The notes under the pieces: generated by a model
Told to the model about the DNA's origin: nothing
The model's database searches: none
Seen by the model: the letters and a program-made list of their open reading frames with translations, nothing else
Shown here: positions 1-10,100 of the stretch, in pieces
Layout of the letters: each line of letters opens with the position of its first letter
How positions within the stretch are numbered: the stretch's first letter is position 1
Assembly (NCBI GenBank): GCA_039545315.1
Contig: BCIM01000010.1
Span: 248,001-312,000, forward strand
Reading direction: 5' to 3'
Length of the DNA: 64,000 nucleotides
Origin: Kondoa malvinella
Lineage: Eukaryota; Basidiomycota; Agaricostilbomycetes; Agaricostilbales; Kondoaceae
Position numbers and translations under genes: made by a program

Positions 1-586
1 GATGACAAGCTTCGACCGAGTGATGAGACAGCATAGCTGAACAACAGGCAGAGTAGGCAAAGCCGGTGGGTTCTCGAGATGCGCAAAGTCATTCAAGGCC
101 AAGGGCACAGAAAGAGCAGAAGTCACCTGTACAAGAGTATACTGCGTCGTATCTGCCGCTAGTAGTGCATAGCACAGACTGCTACCTTGCCATATGACCT
201 TGAGCGGCGCGATAAAGAGGAAGAAAGCACCAGAGAGCTTCAAAAGCGCTGAAGGAAGAGAAGGCAGATAGACTGCAGTCGCTTCTGATACTTGCAAAGA
301 TGCGAGAAGCGGAGTGTCTGCTCGTAGTTCAGATATGCATGTACCTGCCGAAACAGGTCCCCAGCTCACTGCCATGACCGATAATCCGAACTTGCCAGCC
401 ATGACGCAGTAGACTTTCAGCGTGATACATCATGCGCGGGCTTCTGCCAATATCGCCCAAAACGACTATCGTGCATGTCTTTGGTCTGACGGGTTTGGCG
501 CGTCGTCGAGAAGTGCTGTACCAAAGCAGGACCACCAGAAAGCATAGCACGTTGGCTATAGGCGCCAAAGAGAAGAGATGTGACAT
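1..586 (-). CDS. ALG1: ALG1 chitobiosyldiphosphodolichol beta-mannosyltransferase, 5' part
   Basis: The product adds the first mannose to the lipid-linked GlcNAc2 precursor of N-glycans at the cytosolic face of the ER. The chosen ATG starts a protein with one membrane anchor (about residues 8-24), then a basic stretch, then the GT-B start IVVLGDIGRSPRMMYHAESL, which is typical of Alg1. A short intron lies near 310-345. The next exon reads on through LPSLPSALLKLSG and PALPTLPVVQLCCL, both matching the family. The gene runs off the left edge, so the nucleotide-sugar site is not seen. Identification is firm; the intron borders are by eye. Confidence 0.88.
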
Positions 587-1305
587 ATTCTGTTGCCCAT
601 GAGTGCGACTTGGCTGAACTTTGACAAAACCACGCTGTTCGAATTCTGCTTTCGAACCAATGTCAAACGTCCTTCCAAAGCAACTCTCCCGAGTCACTGC
701 TTTCGCTGTCCAAGTGGCACTGTCAGTGCTAGAGACGTCGAAGGACTGGGTTCAGCCTGTCTCAAGGCTTTAAATCCCGCGAGATTGAAATCTTCTTTGC
801 CTTTCATTTATGCAACCTTTGGGTCTATTTGCGCTCAGAGGAGTGCAGAAGGTGAAGAAGGACAGATTGTTGTCGACGTCGAGTCAGAATGCAAGCGGAT
901 CAATGCAAATGTTCAATGCCCTATATTTCCGCTTGACAGCGCCGTCTCTATGTTATCCGTTGCTCCCGTGTCTCAGCTCTGTGACTCGAGCTTCCAGTGG
1001 TTATCTCGTCGCTGTTCTTGATGTACTCTCAACCTTCACTCGCAACTGGCTCTGCGTTGGCTCTCATGCGCACTCTGCGAAGTTGGCTGGCGGCGATCCT
1101 AGCTGCTAGCTTGTGCGAAGGGCAGTGTTCTGGCCCAGCATTATACGTGTGAGCGGTTTGAGAGGCTAGAGAGGCTATGCAATGCTTGAAGAGAGGTCAA
1201 GTCCAACAAGAGTAAGGATCGAACGTGTTTCAATTAATCGTATATGATAAGTGTAATAAGTTAAGAGTGTACAAGATGTGCGCTGATGCTATACTATATC
1301 TCTGA
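587..1305. other. intergenic region between ALG1 and the small charged-protein gene
   Basis: About 720 bp that must hold the ALG1 promoter and the 3' flank of the next minus-strand gene. A plus-strand reading frame at 810-1109 (99 codons) is open, but it has no recognisable domain and its composition looks random. No RNA gene or repeat was seen. Confidence 0.4.
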
Positions 1306-1781
1306 TTACGTCTTCTTCACCTCCTTTGCGGCTTTCTTGATCTCTTTCAATTCTTCTTTCTTGTGCTTGATCCTGTTTGAAGAATATCAGGCTGGTGTTC
1401 AAGCTCGGATAAAGCCCTACGTACTCCTCCTTTTGAAGCTTCTCGTTCTCCTTGGCAGCTTCCTTACCTAGCTTCTTGTTGTGCTCGTGACTGCATTATC
1501 ACGTAAGCTCAAGCCAAACAGGGTCTACGCGGACTCACGCTTCCTTCTGAGCCTTGAGGCTGGCCTCCTCTTCCTTGAGTTGAGCAGCGAGGCTGGTAGC
1601 AGCGATGTGAGGCATGGACTCCTTTGGAGCTTCACCGCGAATCTCGGTTGGATGACCAGGGTTGACCGGTTGGGAGACGACCTCTGGGCTTGGTGACTTC
1701 TTTTTGCTACAAATGATGAAGTGCACGTCAGCTGGAAGATGACAACTCGGACCTAGACTGCACGTACGAGAAAAGACCCAT
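1306..1781 (-). CDS. small lysine/glutamate-rich protein, unknown function
   Basis: Function not recognised. The model begins MGLFSKKKSPSPEVVSQP after a 5-codon first exon and ends in a highly charged helix, with the last exon reading KHKKEELKEIKKAAKEVKKT before the stop. Four exons join in frame with donors gtacgt, gtgagt and gtacgt. The C-terminal half (A/E/K/L-rich) should form a long helix or coiled coil. The MG start followed by lysines is weakly suggestive of N-myristoylation plus a basic patch, but a serine or threonine at position 6 is missing. Exon joining makes a coherent charged protein of about 110 residues, so the gene is probably real. Confidence 0.55.
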
Positions 1782-2462
1782 CGTGCAGGTTATGTACTGG
1801 TGGTGAGGAAAAGATGTAAAGGCGAAAGTAGTAGTGCTTGATCCGATAAAGTGGTTGCAGAAAGAAGAGGAAGGAAAGCGGAAAAATAGGAGCGGACGCT
1901 TGCTCAGGACATTTCATCATTGTCCCTGGAAAATTTATTTGTATACGTCATTGTCGCCAGGCTGTCTTTGAATAGTCGCGGCGCCCGCGATTCGAATTGT
2001 GACTAGATTTCTAATGCAGATAATCGATAGGAGCATAGGGCCAGGTCCTGATATTGAAGTCGAGCGATCGAGGCGGATGTCAAGCGGGAATGATCGGTCT
2101 TCACCGATCGTTGATCTTGAGTGATTTGCGAGGATTTTTGCGACGATAAGACCCAGCAAGCGGTAAAAGGATAGTGGTCATACTTTCGTGGTCGGGGTCG
2201 GGGTAGCCTCGTTTGTGGTAGCCGCTCGTTCATCGGATATCTGGTGAGGTCGCAGTGCGAAAGCGGAGACTTTTTTTCCTTATTCACTTTGCTTGTTGAT
2301 CGGTTGAAATGTAATGGAGAAGATCACAAGGGATACATAGCAAGGCGACACGATTTCCGCGATTGCGATTGCGGCTGCGACTGCACCACTATATTTGACT
2401 GGTGTCATTGACTGCGTTGCTGTGCCCATCTCCGCAAGAGCCCCTCGCTTACTGTAGCAAAC
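1782..2462. other. intergenic region with no clear gene
   Basis: About 680 bp between the start of the small charged-protein gene and the stop of the F-box gene, both on the minus strand. Overlapping minus frames here (1935-2287) show no domain and no consistent splice joins. It presumably holds the promoter of the charged-protein gene. Confidence 0.4.
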
Positions 2463-3551
2463 TCAGCCATTATCCCATGACAGCAGGCTAAGGAGCAGAC
2501 CTGTGATCCATTGCTGCCTGTCGAATCCCACAGATCTGATCGTAATTGGCTGATCATGCAGCTTGAAGTGACCATGTTGCAGGTCGGCTTCTCTTCCCAG
2601 ACGAAGACGCGGATTGTCCCCGACTGCTTTGATTCCTTCCGCTGGAATACCAATAAACTCGAGCTGGGGTAATGTGCCCGCGTGAATGGCATGCAGGAAA
2701 TATCGTCTGGCGTTGATCGAGACGTGAGCAGCTTTAAGCAGTGGCAGGTTCAGGNGGGGNACGGAAGGGAAACAAGTTCTGGTGTGTAGCGTGTAGATTG
2801 TGCGCCTGATGATGTTCCAGTGAGACTTTCTGACGTGGACGTAAATATCATGCTTACGGAAATGAGGTGGGAATGTTGGTATCCCAAACAAGGTGGACCA
2901 AGCTCGGTAATTTTGACCAATCAACCGAAATCGGATCAGAACCATCCTGAGACCAATGTTCAGTAGCGAGCAGCAGACACTCAACAGAGAGAGGAAGTAG
3001 GTGAGTGATGGCTTGTAGAGTAAGATGGTTCCTAGCGCGGATGTCCACCTTGCGTAGACGATTTGGCCCGACGGTTAGCCAAGGCCGACTACGGACATTT
3101 GGTCCAGAGTGGATATTCGTTTTCGCTGTACAATGCCTATTCCAGCAGGTAGGCCGAATATGAAGAGCTGCCGAACCGGTCGATCGTATTGCACTGAAGC
3201 CAGAGCCTTCGATAGACTTGCTCTCTTGTTATAGTCGTACCGGAAAAGAGGTCTCCGATGTAGCAATGCGCGAACGACGCAGACAAAAGCTTTGCAGACG
3301 AGGCATAGAGCCGCAATCTCAACTTGATGTTGTCGTCCGTGATCTATGGTGATTGTGTTGACGAGGTGGCATGGAAGGTCTGATAGAGTCTTTTGCGGCG
3401 GCCGTGAAATTTCCTCTAGAATCATGAGAAGCAACTCTTGAGGCAGTCTGAGCAGCGGCGGCAGCGTGTACGAATTGCTGGCGAGCGCTACTTGACCAGC
3501 ATGATTGATTGTTCCAGGAAGAGCCTTCGACTGGCTGCGCAAGGTGGGCAT
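2463..3551 (-). CDS. F-box protein
   Basis: The product probably serves as a substrate receptor of an SCF ubiquitin ligase. The N-terminus contains LPPLLRLPQELLLMILEEIS, a clear F-box start, followed by the usual VCKAF stretch. Downstream leucine-rich segments (SVECLLLATEHW, SLVHLVWDTNIP, TLPQLEFIGIP) resemble the irregular repeats of fungal F-box proteins. At least two introns are needed: one of about 84 nt near 3070-3150 and one of only 28 nt at 2830-2857. Two undetermined bases (2755, 2760) lie in the coding sequence. The 3' end is uncertain; another splice could move the stop to about 2405. Substrate unknown. Confidence 0.7.
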
Positions 3552-3930
3552 AGCGAGACAGCGAGACAGTAAGACAATGAGCCTTGCTTTGCTTCCGAAA
3601 CTCGACTCGACGAGCTTTTGTTACTTGTTGTTGTTTGGCGAACGACAGCCAACGAATTCCCCTTCTCAAGATGTGCGCTGTGTTGCTTGGTGTGCCTTTG
3701 AGTCTCTCGCAGTGCTCAGCAAAAGGCTGCCAGCACTTGTCTCCCGTCGTATGCGGTTGACATTCCAGCCGCCCTTTCCAAGCTGCCTTGCCCGAGTCTC
3801 GCATACCTCGTTCTTTTTTGTATAACAACAATGCCTTGGTCTGCACTAGTTTTCCTGTCTCTTTACTTTCTTCCTACCCGCGTCTTTTGCGAATCGTTCA
3901 TCTCTTCTAAACGCGTACCAAGCGAACAGC
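3552..3930. other. divergent intergenic region
   Basis: About 380 bp between the F-box gene (minus) and the unknown gene at 3931 (plus), so it must carry both promoters. A plus-strand frame at 3831-4016 looks like a signal peptide but overlaps the start of the better-supported 3931 frame and stops soon. Pyrimidine-rich tracts occur at about 3870-3970. Confidence 0.4.
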
Positions 3931-4908
3931 ATGAGCCTCACTCCTTCTCCCTCTCTCATTGGTCCTGCTCGTACGCACCGACGCGTCCGCTCATCTCAAA
4001 CAATCATCAAACCTAGTCGAGCTCAGCGTCAAAAGCGCGTCAGCAAAAGCAGAAAACCCCTCTTCACCTGTCCTGCGCATCTCTTGAACGCCTTCAGCAT
4101 CCTCGCGCGATTAATCCGACCTGTTGTAGCCGTCTTTGCGCCAATCATTGATTACAAGCGACTCTTTATAGAAGTTTTGGCGAAGACGGCTTACCAACGA
4201 GCAGTATTCGATCTAGACGCGACTGTTCGAGCCACTCGCATTCAGACGCTCAAGGAAGATGCTATACGCAAGTCAAAGGCGGCGACTCATCTCGATTTGG
4301 CTCGACAACGTCTTATCGCTGGCAACAGGCGCTTGAATCTTCCCATTCTGCAACACACGGTCGCCGAACGCGTTACGGTTGAGAAGAGTTGGCAAGTACC
4401 AGTAGCTTGGCGAAATCAATACACCGTCAAGTCTGCTCTGACCGAATCGGAATGCACCTGCTTGACGCAAGAAAATGTGGATAATCTAGAGGTGGAAAAC
4501 AGCTTGAGCGATTGGGGTCTATCTGAAGCTCTACTGGCCCGCTACGACCTTCACATCCCGGTCTGCAACTCTTGCTCCAACTTTACCGATTTCCCTCGTC
4601 AGAAGCACATTCGTATTGCAGTGGGCAAAGTGAGGGTCGGACCGGATGGGCAGAGACACAATGAAGCTGAAAATGAGCGGGCGAGGCTGTGGGTTCAAGC
4701 GTTGGAGTATCAGTCGCACCAAAAGACTAAAAGGACAAGGGAAGCGATGAAACACTTTATGCGCTCTTCACCTCTCGGTTACACCAAGTATGGCATCGCA
4801 CTCAGTCTCTCGCCTTGCAACACGGTCAGCACCAGTCCAGTCGTCACTTGGGCTCTACCTTCGCATGTTCAAGACCGGATTTCAAAGATGAAGACGACAG
4901 TCTTTTGA
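3931..4908 (+). CDS. intronless hypothetical protein, 325 aa
   Basis: A single uninterrupted frame of 325 codons, rare in this intron-rich window. The N-terminal 50 residues are strongly basic (RTHRRVRSS, RAQRQKRVSKSRK), then comes a hydrophobic stretch at about 55-75 (LLNAFSILARLIRPVVAVFA), then a charged helical part. Near residue 210 there is a CNSC pair followed by a basic stretch, too small to call a zinc finger. I recognise no family. The basic start could be a mitochondrial or nuclear signal. Length and the absence of an intron support a real gene or a young or retroposed one. Confidence 0.6.
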   Translation: MSLTPSPSLIGPARTHRRVRSSQTIIKPSRAQRQKRVSKSRKPLFTCPAHLLNAFSILARLIRPVVAVFAPIIDYKRLFIEVLAKTAYQRAVFDLDATVRATRIQTLKEDAIRKSKAATHLDLARQRLIAGNRRLNLPILQHTVAERVTVEKSWQVPVAWRNQYTVKSALTESECTCLTQENVDNLEVENSLSDWGLSEALLARYDLHIPVCNSCSNFTDFPRQKHIRIAVGKVRVGPDGQRHNEAENERARLWVQALEYQSHQKTKRTREAMKHFMRSSPLGYTKYGIALSLSPCNTVSTSPVVTWALPSHVQDRISKMKTTVF

Positions 4909-5192
4909 TGGAGGATCGATGTGATTTTGGGCTCACTGGAATAAGTGCACTAGTATGGGGATTGGGTCAATGCTATTGCTGTGAATCTCTACTTCGACGC
5001 GCCGCTCGGTTCGCGCGCCTGTACTTTGTCTTTTGAGGGCGACCCTTTTCGCATTGATACCACCGACAGACACAAGCGTTCCTGAGCTTCCTAGTACCCA
5101 CACGCGTATATTACAACAGCAAAACTTCAGCAGGGCAGGATCCCTTTCCGTTTTCGCAGCATTTCCATTCCGCTCCTTTTCTCAAACAAGTC

Positions 5193-7042
5193 ATGATGGC
5201 CCACCGAGCACACGGCAAAGGCAAGAGCAGCAATATTAACAGCTCATCTCCATCTCGAATCACACGCCTCGTCAAATCCGCTTTCACGCTCTATCTCCTT
5301 TGCGCGGTCGTCTATACAGCGTATTCCTTTCTTCTCAGACCTGCAATCTCTGTCGTGTTGGGCACATCAGCAGCACCAGATCTATCAGAACAAGATGCGC
5401 TAGCCCTCTCGCAGAACATCAGCGACATCCAATCCATGCATCACGTCAACGCAGACGAAGCCCTAAGCATGGCAGCGCGTATAAGGGAAGATTCAGGCGA
5501 AGCACTATGGACAAAGAAAGGTCACGGAGGTGTAGGACACGCGAAACCACCACCAGCTGCTCGAATAGGCGTAGAAAAGACGAATTGGATGATCAACAAG
5601 CTCAACTGGCATGCCCCCAGCGATCCTTTGGCTCATGCGCCCGCTCAAGCTCCTGATCCAGCTGTAGCTGCACAATTGGACAAGAAAGCTACACCTATGG
5701 CTGAAGATTTCTTCTTGTCCAAAGTCTTTGGCGAAACGCTCCAACCGTCCAAAGTCATTCCTTACTACTATAAAGCCAGCGCAGATCATGCTCAGGAAGA
5801 TATCACTATCACTACGCTCGTCACCAGCAATCGTTTCAAGGTGTTTGCTGCCCTAGTCGAGCGATATCAAGGTCCGTGAAGGAGCTCGTCTAGCATATAA
5901 ATGCTTAGGTGTTCGTTTTCTCGCGGACAGGACCCATATCCGTCACTATTCACGTAACAAATGACGACAGCAGAGAAGAGCTTCTCGAATCCCTCGACGC
6001 GCTCTACACAACTTCACCATTCATGTCAACGTACGTCGACGTCCATCTCGTCATTGACAACTTCGATCGTCAATTCAACATGTGGAGGAACGTAGCCAAG
6101 TTCTTTGCTCGGACAGACTATGTCATGATGCTCGATGTGGATTTCTGGTTGTGCACGGATTTCAGAAGTCGGATCTTGAATTCACCAGCAATCATGAGCA
6201 AATTGAGAGAGGGGACAGCGGCGTTTGTGGTACCTGCGTTTGAATTTACAAAGCAAAGTGATGGGTTGGATGCGTCTACCTTTCCCTCTGACAAGGCGGT
6301 GGGTTCAAAGAGTCTTTGCAAGGTTTCTTGCTAAGTCATCGGGAAACCACAGGACCTGGTCACAATAGCAGACAAGGGCGATATCGGCATGTTCCACAAA
6401 TCGTGGGGACCAGGTCACGGCTCGACCAACTACACACGCTACTACGCCTCAAAACCAGGCGAAGTCTACAAAGTACACGCCTATACCCATTCGTACGAGC
6501 CCTACGTCGTCTTCAAAAAGGAAGGAACACCTTATTGCGACGAACGATTCATTGGCTACGGAGGCAATAAGGCAGCTTGTCTGTATGAGCTTTATCTATC
6601 CGGCGTCAGCTACTTTATCCTGCCGGACGACTTTCTTATACATCAAAGTCATCCTTATGCTGAAAAGGCGAGGCAACATGAGGTTCGTACATTCAAAGAT
6701 TAACTGTTCATCAGCTGATTGCCGGCGGTTCAAACAGCGTCGCTACAATCGAAAACTCTATACCGATTTCAGAGAAGAGCTGTGCTTCAGATACCTGAAT
6801 CAATTCATCGACAAAGGCTTGCTGGATTCGCCGAGATCGAAGAACCTCCTAGTACGTCTGGATGCAGTCATCTGCGCTGACACTGACATGATGTTGGCCA
6901 CAGGGCGAATGCAAAAAGATCAAAGGCTTCTCCAGTGCGGCACAAAAGGTGAGTACGCGCTAGTCTGCTCGATTGTGATGCTGACGACAATCCAGCTCAT
7001 AACGGCTTCGACTACTTAGAGGAGGGAACGTTGGGTGGGTAG
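5193..7042 (+). CDS. LARGE-like glycosyltransferase (GT49 type), type II membrane protein
   Basis: Probably a Golgi glycosyltransferase. The start MMAHRAHGKGKSS is followed by one signal anchor at about residues 30-48 (TLYLLCAVVYTAYSFLL). The catalytic domain begins ITITTLVTSNRFKVFAALVE and includes the metal-binding DxD motif in MMLDVDFWLC. Further family blocks are HKSWGPGHGSTNY, PYCDERFIGYGGNKAA and FLIHQSHPYAEKAR. Introns at about 5877-5935, 6303-6352, 6683-6737, 6851-6902 and 6948-6995 join the blocks in frame, and the protein ends EEGTLGG. In animals LARGE extends matriglycan; fungi have no dystroglycan, so the acceptor here is unknown. Family assignment is good, substrate is not. Confidence 0.82.
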
Positions 7043-7174
7043 AGTTGTATGTACATGAGGTGTAACGTTGAGTAATCGTTTCGGTGTCCTTTCATGATAT
7101 ACCAGCGGAACATAAAAGAGCGCCATACAACCAAGATAATACAAGCAAACCCAAATTTGACAGTTACAAGTTGA

Positions 7175-10100
7175 TCAGGCAGTCGCCTTCGTGAGCTTGT
7201 ACGACATGACGCTATGTTCACAAGGTGTTAGTGGCTCGCCACAGGTCATCTGCGGGAAGACGTACGACTCGTCTGTCAGCTCAGACAGCTTCGTTTGCGT
7301 TGTCTCGCAAAACCTGAGGTCCGATCGGCCAAGCCATTGTCCGCAAATCAGACAAGGTGATTCTTCGTCGTTCTGAGTGTCGACAACAGCGTCTAGCCAA
7401 GCATCTAGGTCGAAGGTCTGTGGGAAGCCAAAGTCCTATAAGCTCGTGCCATACCGGAAGGAAAGATACGCTGCGCACCTGTACATGTGTACACTGATGC
7501 CCTCGCACAGGCGTGACGACTCGCTTGCCGCTTTGCCGATCAGTCAATGTCACCTCTAGCTCTTCCCGATCACTTAAAGCATCTTTGAAGAGCCGGATTT
7601 CATCTGCCGAGTCGCGTAGCTCTTTCGCTCTCTCGAATAGTCGATCACGCGACAAAGTATTGCCGATTTCGACAGACAGCCTGCGTAGTTCTGATTAGAC
7701 AATGCGTGATACCAAAAGATCTGACATACATAGTATCATCGGGCAATGTGGTCCCGATCATTCGAATCAGTCGGATGCTGTTCTTCGTCCGAAGATGCGA
7801 TGTCACGAGACTGCGATGTGTCTTCTCTATCGTGCCGTTCTATGTTGACGCTTGAGTATGCATCACTTGAAGCGATTATGTACTCACCGGCAGCTCGATG
7901 TTCATATCATTGATCTGTAGAAACCAGCCGTAGGGGGGCCATTTCGCTTTTGCTTCCGATGGCGAGCATGTGAGAACAATGAACGCTCTCGGAGCTTGTT
8001 TATCGGAATTTTGTAAAGGCGAAGAGACGTCTCTGCGCCCGTCGTCAGCGATCAGCTTTTCACATAGACCACCACATACGCTTTCAATTTGTCCAGCAAA
8101 GCATCATTGACGTCGAATTGAAATGAAATGTTCGGACGATCGCCAGGTACATCCTGCTCCTCCAAGATAACCTCGTCCCTTTGGTAGAATTTCGGAATTG
8201 TTGCTGGCGGTGGAGATGGTGGACGAGGCGTAGGAGCCTCAGCTGCCACTTTCTGCTGAACTTTGAGCAACAAGTCATGCATCGAGTCTGAGTTGGCCGT
8301 GGGTACTGTCTGTTGCCGTGCGACTGCTAGTGCATTCAGAGCTGAGGGCACTTCTTCCATGATAATGTCTTCTCTAGATGCAACCAGTGCGTTGGCTTGA
8401 CCATTCACTTCATGCCGCGAAATCGGCCCATTGACGAATTGCTGTTGAGCGCTCGAGGACGAAAGCTGAGAGGTCGCTCGCGATGTATGCGCTTCGTTAG
8501 ACTGCAAGACATCTACTTGGGAAGGTCTTCGCAAGCCCGAAGAAGGCAGACCCAGACCGAGATTGGCGGCATTGGCGGGCAGATTAGACTCGACCGGGCT
8601 GGCAACACGGGAGGGGAGGGGAGCTGAAGCACGCCGAGAGAGGTCAAAGCCACCAGACAAAGGAGTGAGACTGTTCTGCCGAGCATGATGTTTGACTTGT
8701 GTGGGCGAAATGGATCGGCCTTCGAAACTGCCGTTGAATGGAGCTGAATGCGGTGCTTGTTGCGGATGCGAGGTCGAAGATGATCTACTGTGAGAAGCTG
8801 ATCCAACGGAAGAAGTGGAAAGGAACAAGGGTGAATTGATTGGACCGCCACCGGAAGCAAGACTGCGGATTTGGTCTTCGAATTTGCGAAGATAGCCCAT
8901 CGCAACATCGCCTCCTCGATAGATCACACAGAGATGTCCTAGCTTCTGCACAATCGTCAAAGCGATGTTGAAGTGAGTTACATCGACTCGAGCCACTCTG
9001 TAGATCTGCTTCAAGCAGGCAAACAGCCCTTGCCAGATTTCGCCATGCGAGCTTGGACCATCAGCCTTGCTATTTGGAATCGCCCACATGCCAAAGCCGT
9101 ATGCTTGGCCATGATTCGGAGGACCAGTGATCGCGGCGTCCGAAATGTAGTTTGCCATGAGGTCGCCATATGCAGCGAGATTTTGAGGTGCATTTGCAAT
9201 GCGAGGAGCTAATTGCATTAGGCGAGCGCCAGGATGTACTTCCGAGAAGCGCTGGAAAGCAGGAGGACTGTTGCTGAATGCTATGCTTGCGTGGTATCCA
9301 GCCAAGAAAATGTCAACTTCATGCAGAAAGTGTGCTTGCTCTGGAAAGTTGCGGCCATCCAGAAGGAAGTCAGGTTGACGACCCGGAAAGTACTCGGTGA
9401 TTGGTATACCATGGATTTCGATGCTGAAGGGATTTTGACTGCCCGGAGGACAGAGACGAATGATAGATGAACAGATGCCTCGAGGGACAGAAAAGGCGAT
9501 GAAGGCTTCAGCCTGTTGCTTGCTTTTAAAATGAAAGTTGTCTGGCGTTTTCTGCCCGAGGAAAGCGTCTGGAAAGTCATTGATCTGGATGGGAGCGTTA
9601 AACCGTTTGGCCGAGCCTCCACTGCGACCTCCCCACAACAGCAAGTGCGGGCTGTCTATCGGTGTAGGCCGTGATAGTTGAACTCCTGACGGCGAGGATA
9701 CGCCTGAACCAGCGAGGACTGCTTTCTGAGTAGTTCCATTTTCGTTGGACTGGTTTGTATTTGGAAGAGCTGGTGTGGCACCAGGTTGTAGCGGTGGCGC
9801 AGTCATTTGCGGTTGCTGGATGGTGGAAGTGCGAGCTGTTGGAGGCGCGGCCATCGTCATAGGCGGAACGGACACATTTGGCTCAGCACCGATATCGTTT
9901 GTTGCTTGAGAGCTCGTGGCACTTTGAAGAGGAGCTACAGAGCGGTCAGGACCTCGAGAAGGCGGCTGCACAACAGAAGGCAGATTGGCTTGTGACACGG
10001 TTGCTCTAGTCAGGCTCGCAGCTGGAACGCTGGTAGATACTGGTGATGTTTGTTGAGCAGAAATGTTGAGCGGAGCAGACGCGGAGGAAACAGTCAAAGA

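Noticed and set aside
593..1021. 142-codon plus-strand frame upstream of ALG1
   Set aside because: Composition looks random, no domain and no splice support; the region must serve as the ALG1 promoter.
3831..4016. Short plus frame that looks like a signal peptide
   Set aside because: It stops after 61 codons and overlaps the start of the longer 3931-4908 frame in another phase.
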